Below, in pieces: positions 6,468 through 12,234 of a DNA stretch of 12,234 nt. Numbering within the stretch: position 1 is the stretch's first letter; each line of letters starts with the position of its first letter. Source of the stretch: an uncultured Pelagibacteraceae bacterium (lineage in GTDB: Bacteria > Pseudomonadota > Alphaproteobacteria > Pelagibacterales > Pelagibacteraceae). The notes beneath the pieces are model-generated. The model worked only from the letters and a program-made list of their open reading frames with translations, was not told the origin of the DNA and did not search any database. Where the stretch lies: positions 1-12,234 of the forward strand of contig CACLMO010000022.1 of assembly GCA_902608065.1 (NCBI GenBank), in the 5' to 3' direction. The position numbers and the translations under genes were made by a program.

Positions 6468-7637
6468 ATGCTTTTTGAAAAAACAGAATATAAAGAACGT
6501 TTAAAAAAAATTAAGGAATCAATGCAAAATCAAGGTATTGATTTATTAGTTTCCCATGATCCAGCTAATATGAATTATCTAACCGGATATGACGCATGGT
6601 CTTTTTATTATGCGCAATGTGTTTTGGTGCATATAAAGGAGGATGAACCCATTTGCTTTCTCAGAGCACAAGATGCTGGTGGAGGTTATATTAAAACTTA
6701 TTTACAAAAAAAAAATATTATTGCTTATGATGAAAAGTACATTCATACATGGCCGTTGCACCCATACCAATATTTAGTTGAAATAATCAAACAAAAAAAA
6801 TGGGACAAGTCTAACATTGGTCTTGAGATGGATAGTCATTATTTTACAGCATTTTGTTACGAAACAATAAAAAAAGGTTTACCAAATGCAAAAATTAAAG
6901 ATGCTGAACGTTTAGTAAATTGGGTAAGAATTGTTAAATCAGAATCAGAAATTAAATTAATGAAATCAGCAGCTCGAATAAGCGAAAAAGCGATGAAAAA
7001 AGCTTTTGAAGTAATCAATCCTGGAACAAGACAATGTGATGCGGTTGCAGATATCCAAAAAGCTTTATTTAATGGAACTGAAGAATTTGGCGGTGATTAT
7101 GCCAGCATAGCAACTTTACTACCTACTGGAAAAGGAACTTCAGCTTCTCATTTAACAGCTACCGAAGATAAGTTTGTTAAAGGAGAGGCAACTATTATTG
7201 AAATATCAGGGGTACATAAAAGATATCATTGTCCTATGGCAAGAACAGTACTTTTGGGAGAAAAAAATCAAAAAAAAATAGATACAATGAAAGCAACCAA
7301 TGAAGCGCTAGATGCAGGAATTTCAGCTAGCAAACCTGGAAATACTGCCGATGATGTTGCTCAGAAATTTTGGGGAGTTTTAGATAAATACGGAATAAAA
7401 AAAGAATCAAGAACAGGATATTCAATTGGTATTGGCTATCCTCCTGATTGGGGTGAGCAGACTTTAAATATATTAAAAGGAGATAAAACCGTTTTACAAC
7501 CCAACGTTACTTTTCACATGATAGCAGTAATGCAATTTGGTGATTGGGGTGTCGAAGCGAGCGAGTCTGTAAGAGTAACTGAAAAAGGTGCAGAATTATT
7601 CTGTAATTTATCAAGGGAATTGCATATTAAAGGATAA
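6468..7637 (+). CDS. doeA: Ectoine hydrolase-type (DoeA/EutD) M24-family protein
   Basis: A 389-residue pita-bread-fold protein with the layout of ectoine hydrolase DoeA/EutD, which opens the cyclic amidine ring of ectoine to N-acetyl-diaminobutyrate. Blocks matching DoeA as I recall it: DPANMNYLTGYDAWSFY (31-47), FGGDYASIATLLPTG (207-221), the YHCP motif (253-256), SRTGYSIGIGYPPDWGE (314-330) and a TFHM segment (348-351). The M24 metal ligands are largely replaced: the position of the usual metal-binding Glu is H350. This argues against a Pro-aminopeptidase and fits metal-independent creatinase/DoeA members. It is a distant paralogue of the creatinase two genes upstream. It begins 1 bp after the EutA-like gene and precedes the transporter ATPase by 43 bp. 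The ectoine pathway partners EutB, EutC and EutE/DoeB are absent here, so the true substrate may be ectoine or another cyclic amidine. Confidence 0.8.
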   Translation: MLFEKTEYKERLKKIKESMQNQGIDLLVSHDPANMNYLTGYDAWSFYYAQCVLVHIKEDEPICFLRAQDAGGGYIKTYLQKKNIIAYDEKYIHTWPLHPYQYLVEIIKQKKWDKSNIGLEMDSHYFTAFCYETIKKGLPNAKIKDAERLVNWVRIVKSESEIKLMKSAARISEKAMKKAFEVINPGTRQCDAVADIQKALFNGTEEFGGDYASIATLLPTGKGTSASHLTATEDKFVKGEATIIEISGVHKRYHCPMARTVLLGEKNQKKIDTMKATNEALDAGISASKPGNTADDVAQKFWGVLDKYGIKKESRTGYSIGIGYPPDWGEQTLNILKGDKTVLQPNVTFHMIAVMQFGDWGVEASESVRVTEKGAELFCNLSRELHIKG

Positions 7638-7680
7638 ATACCTTGAAATAGTTTTTAAAAATTGTTCTAATCCGGCGTTT

Positions 7681-8772
7681 ATGGGGAGTTCAGATAGTTT
7701 CGTTAAATTTGATAAAGTTGATAAAAGCTACGATGGAGAAACACTCGTAGTTAAAGATCTCAATGTAGATATTCCGCAGGGAGAATTTCTTACAATGCTA
7801 GGACCTTCTGGTTCTGGAAAAACAACTACATTAATGATGTTAGCTGGATTTGAAACTCCTACAGGTGGAGAAATATATTTAGAAGGAGAGGCTATTAATA
7901 AAATTCCTCCTAACAAAAGAGGAATTGGAATGGTGTTTCAAAACTATGCATTATTTCCACATTTGACAGTAAATGAGAATCTTGCTTTTCCACTTGAAGT
8001 TAGAAAATTAAATAAATCAGATATTGAAGAAAAAGTAAAAAAAACTTTGGATATGGTAGAGCTAGGAGAGTTTGGAAATCGTATGCCTTTACAATTATCA
8101 GGTGGCCAACAACAACGTGTTGCTTTAGCACGATCTTTAGTTTTTGAACCAAGATTAGTATTAATGGACGAACCTTTAGGAGCACTCGATAAAAAACTTC
8201 GTGAACAAATGCAATACGAAATAAAACATATTCACGAGAGAATTGGAATTACAGTTGTTTACGTTACTCACGATCAAAGCGAAGCATTAACAATGTCAAA
8301 TCGTATAGCAGTATTTAACGATGGAAAAATTCAACAAATATCATCACCAGATGTTTTGTATGAGAAACCTGAGAATGCTTTTGTTGCAAACTTTATTGGT
8401 GAAAATAATCAATTAAAAGGAAAAGTAAAATCTATTAACGGAAAAAATTGTGTTGTAACTACTGAAAAAGGTGATGACATTACTTCTTTAAAAATAAATG
8501 TTAATTCCGTTGGAGACCGCTCGACTGTATCATTACGTCCAGAAAGAATTGAGATTAATTCTACCGAAGGCAATTTCGAAAATTCTTTTACTGCAAAAGT
8601 AAAAGAATTAATTTATTTAGGAGATCATATTCGCACCAGAGTTGAAGTTTGTGGAAATGATCAATTTATAGTGAAGGTTCCCAATTCTTATAAAGGCGCA
8701 AACTTAAAAGAGGGGACATCCGTAAAACTTTCATGGAAAGCCAGCGATTCAAGGGCATTAGATCTAGCTTAA
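7681..8772 (+). CDS. Spermidine/putrescine-type ABC transporter ATP-binding protein (PotA-like)
   Basis: The 363-residue nucleotide-binding subunit of a PotA/FbpC-type importer hydrolyses ATP at the cytoplasmic face to drive uptake through the two permeases downstream. Visible motifs: Walker A GPSGSGKT (41-48), Q-loop Q87, signature LSGGQ (139-143), Walker B LVLMDE (159-164), D-loop GALD (167-170) and switch H197. The C-terminal third (about 240-363) is a TOBE-type domain with the usual SLRPE (284-288). The frame stays open upstream to an ATG at 7588, but that would overlap the preceding gene by 50 bp and add 31 residues unlike the family. The ATG at 7681 gives the normal N-terminus and length, though no strong Shine-Dalgarno precedes it. 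The short gap suggests co-transcription with the three enzyme genes, linking the transporter to them. Confidence 0.93.
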   Translation: MGSSDSFVKFDKVDKSYDGETLVVKDLNVDIPQGEFLTMLGPSGSGKTTTLMMLAGFETPTGGEIYLEGEAINKIPPNKRGIGMVFQNYALFPHLTVNENLAFPLEVRKLNKSDIEEKVKKTLDMVELGEFGNRMPLQLSGGQQQRVALARSLVFEPRLVLMDEPLGALDKKLREQMQYEIKHIHERIGITVVYVTHDQSEALTMSNRIAVFNDGKIQQISSPDVLYEKPENAFVANFIGENNQLKGKVKSINGKNCVVTTEKGDDITSLKINVNSVGDRSTVSLRPERIEINSTEGNFENSFTAKVKELIYLGDHIRTRVEVCGNDQFIVKVPNSYKGANLKEGTSVKLSWKASDSRALDLA

Positions 8773-8808
8773 TTTTCTTACTTTTCTAGTTTACATCACT
8801 TTCTCAAT

Positions 8809-8838
8809 TTGTTTTAATTCGCGACTTATACGTATAAT
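8809..8838 (+). promoter_or_regulatory. Promoter with palindromic -10 region before binding-protein gene
   Basis: A perfect TATAAT (8833-8838) lies 18 nt after TTGTTT (8809-8814), a moderate -35. The -10 overlaps a perfect 12-bp palindrome, TTATACGTATAA (8826-8837), which could be a regulator site. The leader would be short, with AAGAGGG at 8847-8853 as ribosome binding site, 6 nt before the ATG at 8860. This gives the binding-protein gene its own promoter within the operon. Confidence 0.6.
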
Positions 8839-8859
8839 TAACCAATAAGAGGGAAAAAT

Positions 8860-9930
8860 ATGTTTAAATTAATAAAAGCTACTTTCCTTGGATTGATCAT
8901 GATGGGATTCACTGCATCATCATATGCAGACATCACGTTCGTATCTTGGGGTGGGGCTTATACAGCGAGTCAACAAAAGGCTTATGTAGATACTTATATT
9001 AGCTTGAATCCCGATGCTAAAATTACTGTTGAAAACTACAACGGTGGTCTTGGGGAAATCAAAGCACAAGTAGAAGCAGGAAACGTAACTTGGGATGTGG
9101 TAGACGTACTTCCAGACCAAGCGATCACTGGTTGTGACGAAGGTTTATTTGCAAAAGTAGACCAAAGTGAATTCATCAACGATTTAGTTGTTCCTCCAGT
9201 ATCTGATTGTGTAGTTCCACAAATTTTTTGGGCTTACACAGCGTTTTATAGTAAATCTGCATTTCCAGGCAAGAAACCAAAAAACATTAAAGATTTCTTT
9301 AATGTTAAAAAGTTTCCTGGAAAAAGAGGAATACATACATGGCCAAACGCTTTAATCGAAATGGCATTAGTTGCTGACGGCGTTAAAGCAGCCAAAGTAT
9401 ACGAGGTAATGAGTACTCCTGAAGGAATAGACAGAGCATTTGCTAAACTAGATGAAATTAAAGATCACGTAGTATTCTGGTCAGCAGGTTCTAAACCACT
9501 TGAATTAGTATCAAGCGGTGAAGTTGTTATGTCACTTGCATACAACGGTAGAATTGGTGCTGCTATCCTTTCTGAAGGTAAAGACTTCGAATACATTTGG
9601 GATGCTACAGTTCTTGAACAAGAATATCTTGTAGCAATCAAAGGTGGAAATGAAGCTGAAGCACTTAAGTTTATGGCTCACGCTTCTTCTGCAATAGCAA
9701 ACGCTGAACAAGCTAAATACATTCCATACGGCCCTATGAGAAAATCTAGTATTGACATCATCAAAAAAGGTGAGCCTTGGTTCATCAAATATGGTGGCGA
9801 TATTGATATTATGCCTCATATGCCTACACATCCGAAAGTACTTAAGAGAGCTGTTATAGCTGACCCATATTGGTGGGCTGATAACGGTGCTGAAGTAAGT
9901 GAAAGATTCGGTGCTTGGAAGGGTAATTAA
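8860..9930 (+). CDS. Spermidine/putrescine-type ABC transporter periplasmic binding protein (PotD/PotF-like)
   Basis: A 356-residue extracytoplasmic solute-binding protein of the PotD/PotF family, the specificity component of the importer encoded around it. Residues 1-23 form a Sec signal peptide ending SSYA, with D24 as the likely mature start. The mature protein opens with ITFVSWGGAYTASQQ, the classic N-terminal strand and SWGGAY motif of this family. It carries the expected internal WDVVDVLPDQA (75-85) and near-C-terminal aromatic segments (DPYWWAD). Ligand identity cannot be read by eye: relatives bind polyamines, opines, GABA-like or guanidino compounds. The adjacent creatinase and DoeA-like genes suggest an osmolyte-type nitrogen compound. 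It has its own promoter-like sequence and a strong ribosome binding site, and is followed by an intrinsic terminator, so high expression relative to the permeases is expected. Confidence 0.92.
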   Translation: MFKLIKATFLGLIMMGFTASSYADITFVSWGGAYTASQQKAYVDTYISLNPDAKITVENYNGGLGEIKAQVEAGNVTWDVVDVLPDQAITGCDEGLFAKVDQSEFINDLVVPPVSDCVVPQIFWAYTAFYSKSAFPGKKPKNIKDFFNVKKFPGKRGIHTWPNALIEMALVADGVKAAKVYEVMSTPEGIDRAFAKLDEIKDHVVFWSAGSKPLELVSSGEVVMSLAYNGRIGAAILSEGKDFEYIWDATVLEQEYLVAIKGGNEAEALKFMAHASSAIANAEQAKYIPYGPMRKSSIDIIKKGEPWFIKYGGDIDIMPHMPTHPKVLKRAVIADPYWWADNGAEVSERFGAWKGN

Positions 9931-9945
9931 TAATTCGTAATGTTT

Positions 9946-9982
9946 AAAAAAAGGCGAGATGTAAATCTCGCCTTTTTTGTTT
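9946..9982 (+). terminator. Intrinsic terminator/attenuator after binding-protein gene
   Basis: GGCGAGAT (9953-9960) pairs with ATCTCGCC (9965-9972) around a GTAA loop. The stem is extended by A6/T6 flanks, and a T-rich tract (TTTTTTGTTT, 9973-9982) follows. It lies between the binding-protein gene and the permeases, so some transcripts probably stop here and only read-through reaches the permeases. The A-rich left flank means it could also act on the minus strand, but no minus-strand gene enters it. Confidence 0.92.
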
Positions 9983-9995
9983 GAAGGGTTAAATT

Positions 9996-11249
9996 ATGAA
10001 TGAAACAACTGCAGGACCCATATTAACCACAGAAGGGATCCCGTTAAAGATAAGTCTTAAAAAAGCTGAAAAAAGAAATAAAGTAAGAGCATTTCTCTTG
10101 GTTGCCCCACTTTTAGTTTTTATACTTATTACATTCTTAATTCCCATCGGAGATATGTTGCTTAGAAGTGTTGATGATAGTTATATCAATACTGTTTTTC
10201 CAAAAACTTTTGAAAAATATAAAGAATGGGATCGACAAGATTTACCATCCGAAGAACTTTATAAAACAATGTTCTTCGAAGTAAAAGAGGGCTCAGGACG
10301 TAGTATAGGTAAAGCTACTACTCGAATGAATTATGCAAAATCAGGGTGGAAAAGTTTATTAAAAAAATCAAAACGTAAGTTTAAAAAAATTGAAGAAGGT
10401 CCATACAAACCGCAAATGATTGCCATCGACAAAAGATGGGCTGACATAGAGTATTGGAAAGCCTTAGGAGTGATGGTTGATCCTACAACTGCAGGATATT
10501 ATTTAAATGCAGTGGATTTAAAATATAATGTAGACAAAGAGATTGTTCGACAGAAAGAAAACAGAAGAATTTATAATCACACATGGATTAAAACATTTAA
10601 GGTAAGTGTTTTAGTTATGTTTTTTTGTTTGATTTTGGGCTATCCAATTGCTTACTTGTTATCAACGCTACCTTTAAAATATAGCAATCTTTTAATGATA
10701 TGTGTGTTGTTACCTTTTTGGACTTCACTACTTGTTAGAACTGTTGCATGGATGGTTATGCTTCAGCAAAAAGGTGTATTTAATAATTTATTAGTGATGT
10801 CCCACATCATAGCAGATGAGAACCGCTTTAAGCTTATGTACAATGAAACAGCAACCATAATTGTCATGACACAAATATTATTACCTTTTATGGTTTTACC
10901 TTTGTATAGTGTTATGAGAACAATTTCACCAAACTATATGAGGGCAGCTTTAAATCTTGGAGCTTCACCGTTACATGCTTTTTGGAAAATTTATATGCCA
11001 AATTCAGTACCAGGAATTAGCGCTGGTTGTATGCTCGTATTTATACTTGCGATTGGATACTACATTACACCCGAATTGGTTGGGGGCAAGGATGGGCAAA
11101 TGATAGGAAATTGGATTGCTTACCATTTAAAAACAACATTAAATTGGGGGCTGTGTGCAGCCTTAGGAGCTATTCTTTTAGGAGTAATGACAGTTTTATA
11201 TTGGGTTTATAATAAATTAGTTGGAATAGAAAATATCAAGTTAGGATAA
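9996..11249 (+). CDS. Spermidine/putrescine-type ABC transporter permease, PotB-like, with large periplasmic insert
   Basis: This 417-residue inner-membrane permease is one of two forming the channel of the importer. TM1 is about residues 31-54. A long hydrophilic stretch follows (about 56-197, Lys-rich, with RKFKKIEEG and IDKRWADIEYWKALG) before the remaining helices from about 200. The EAA loop that docks on the ATPase is at 314-338 (MRAALNLGASPLHAFWKIYMP). E. coli PotB is about 275 residues, so the extra length is almost all the first periplasmic loop. Longer PotB-like permeases of this kind occur in proteobacteria. The insert may contact the binding protein, as the P2 loop of MalF does; that is inference. 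GAAGGG at 9983-9988 sits 7 nt before the ATG. The stop is 2 bp before the next permease. Confidence 0.92.
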   Translation: MNETTAGPILTTEGIPLKISLKKAEKRNKVRAFLLVAPLLVFILITFLIPIGDMLLRSVDDSYINTVFPKTFEKYKEWDRQDLPSEELYKTMFFEVKEGSGRSIGKATTRMNYAKSGWKSLLKKSKRKFKKIEEGPYKPQMIAIDKRWADIEYWKALGVMVDPTTAGYYLNAVDLKYNVDKEIVRQKENRRIYNHTWIKTFKVSVLVMFFCLILGYPIAYLLSTLPLKYSNLLMICVLLPFWTSLLVRTVAWMVMLQQKGVFNNLLVMSHIIADENRFKLMYNETATIIVMTQILLPFMVLPLYSVMRTISPNYMRAALNLGASPLHAFWKIYMPNSVPGISAGCMLVFILAIGYYITPELVGGKDGQMIGNWIAYHLKTTLNWGLCAALGAILLGVMTVLYWVYNKLVGIENIKLG

Positions 11250-11251
11250 TT

Positions 11252-12136
11252 ATGGCTTTACCATCATATGCAACAACAGGACAAAGAGCAGGCTGGTACG
11301 CTTTTTTAACCTATTGTGGTTTAGTTTTTTTCTTTTTAATTGCACCTATTTTTATAATTCTTCCTTTGTCATTTAGCGCTTCACCATTTTTTGAATTTAC
11401 TAGAGAATTTATGAATCTTGAGCCAGAAGCTTGGTCCCTTAGATGGTACAGGCAAATGGTTGGTATTAGTAGTATAGGAGATACAACGGTTGTTACTGAT
11501 AAGTGGATGCTGGGAACTAGAAATAGTTTTATCATTGGACTTTCTGCTACATTCTTAGCAACTGCGCTAGGGACCGTTGCTGCTTTAGGTTTAAGCAGAC
11601 CTCACATGCCATTTAAAGGTACTATTATGGCAATATTAATTTCTCCGATGATTGTTCCGTTGATCATTACAGCAGCGGGAATGTTTTTCTTTTATTCGAA
11701 AGTTGGACTAACCCATAGTTATTTAGGATTAATTCTTGCACATACTGCCCTAGGAACACCGTTTGTTGTAATAACAGTTACAGCAACTTTAACTGGTTTT
11801 GATACTAATTTAATTAGAGCATCACAAAGTTTGGGGGCCGATACGATGCGAACTTTCTTTAAAGTCATAATGCCTTTAATTCTTCCTGGCGTTATATCCG
11901 GAGCACTATTTGCTTTCATTACTTCTTTTGACGAGGTGGTGGTAGTTATGTTTGTTGGAAGTGTTGAGCAGATAACTATACCTAAACAAATGTGGGCTGG
12001 GTTACGTCAAGAAACAAGCCCTGTAATTTTATGTATGGCAACTTGCCTTGTATTTTTATCAATTGCATTATTAACTACAGTTGAGTTGTTAAGAAGAAGG
12101 TCTGAAAGATTGCGTGGTATTAAATTACGTAACTAA
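11252..12136 (+). CDS. Spermidine/putrescine-type ABC transporter permease, PotC-like
   Basis: The second membrane subunit of the importer, 294 residues. TM1 is about residues 18-42. A periplasmic loop of some 45 residues follows, then five further helices from about 91 to 280. The EAA cytoplasmic loop is at 188-213 (IRASQSLGADTMRTFFKVIMP), positioned as in PotC, with the family's SFDEVVVVMF segment at 225-234. The C-terminus is basic (RRRSERLRG). It begins 2 bp after the PotB-like gene, with AGGA lying inside that gene's last codons, so the two are translationally coupled and presumably made in equal amounts. Nothing looks truncated or unusual. Confidence 0.93.
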   Translation: MALPSYATTGQRAGWYAFLTYCGLVFFFLIAPIFIILPLSFSASPFFEFTREFMNLEPEAWSLRWYRQMVGISSIGDTTVVTDKWMLGTRNSFIIGLSATFLATALGTVAALGLSRPHMPFKGTIMAILISPMIVPLIITAAGMFFFYSKVGLTHSYLGLILAHTALGTPFVVITVTATLTGFDTNLIRASQSLGADTMRTFFKVIMPLILPGVISGALFAFITSFDEVVVVMFVGSVEQITIPKQMWAGLRQETSPVILCMATCLVFLSIALLTTVELLRRRSERLRGIKLRN

Positions 12137-12139
12137 ATT

Positions 12140-12234
12140 ATGAAATGGGCTCTTGTAGTTTATTTTATGACCTCGGTAGGCTGGCAATCAGCAGAAAGCC
12201 TTGGCAAAGACAAAATTGGATGGTCTAGCATCGT
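12140..12234 (+). CDS. Start of unidentified small gene (cut by right edge)
   Basis: An ATG 3 bp after the PotC-like stop opens a frame that remains open for 31 codons to the window edge. The visible N-terminus starts MKWALVVYFMTSVGW and continues hydrophilic with SAESLGKDKIGWSS. The short hydrophobic start could be a signal peptide or the edge of a small secreted or membrane-associated protein. I do not recognise it with certainty. The tight spacing suggests it is read together with the transporter. No distinct Shine-Dalgarno is seen, consistent with coupling. It could be a chance frame, but the position directly after the permease favours a real gene. Confidence 0.55.
   Translation, partial: MKWALVVYFMTSVGWQSAESLGKDKIGWSSI

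Noticed and set aside
5753..6715. Two runs of ten A residues (5753-5762 and 6706-6715) as phase-variation or slippage sites
   Set aside because: Both reading frames are intact, and such runs are expected from Lys codons in AT-rich DNA; nothing else suggests switching.
6468..7637. Xaa-Pro aminopeptidase
   Set aside because: The fold family fits, but the metal-binding positions are largely replaced and the DoeA-specific blocks are present.
7588..7680. Longer start for the transporter ATPase
   Set aside because: It would overlap the DoeA-like gene by 50 bp and add 31 residues with no resemblance to the family; the ATG at 7681 gives the normal N-terminus.

Overview
The window is a very AT-rich (roughly one third G+C by eye), tightly packed bacterial segment. 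Short intergenic gaps, Lys/Asn/Ile-rich proteins, a System I cytochrome c maturation gene and many periplasmic-binding-protein transport genes suggest a streamlined marine alphaproteobacterium, most likely SAR11/Pelagibacterales or a similar lineage. That assignment is an inference; there is no rRNA or other marker here. No tRNA, rRNA, CRISPR array or insertion sequence was seen.

Layout. The left third is on the minus strand: ccmF (haem lyase subunit, cut by the left edge), an NCS2 xanthine/uracil-type permease, and a solitary branched-chain-amino-acid-type periplasmic binding protein with its own strong terminator. A 135-bp divergent intergenic region (4366-4500) follows. It carries a palindromic operator-like element. 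From about 4500 to the right edge everything is on the plus strand: creatinase, an EutA-like Asp/Glu-racemase-family protein, an ectoine-hydrolase-type (DoeA/EutD) M24 protein, then a complete spermidine/putrescine-type ABC importer (ATPase, binding protein, two permeases), and finally the start of a small unidentified gene cut by the right edge.

How the genes may work together. The three enzyme genes are separated by 1-4 bp and the transporter ATPase follows 43 bp later, so they look like one transcription unit. The binding-protein gene has its own promoter-like sequence and is followed by a hairpin terminator before the permeases, an arrangement expected to give more binding protein than permease. 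The inferred job is uptake and ring or guanidine hydrolysis of a small osmolyte-type nitrogen compound (creatine, creatinine, ectoine or a relative). Creatinase would release sarcosine and urea. The ectoine pathway looks incomplete in this window: no EutB, EutC or EutE/DoeB is seen. The pairing of creatinase with EutA/EutD-like proteins and a polyamine-type importer is therefore the most interesting feature here.
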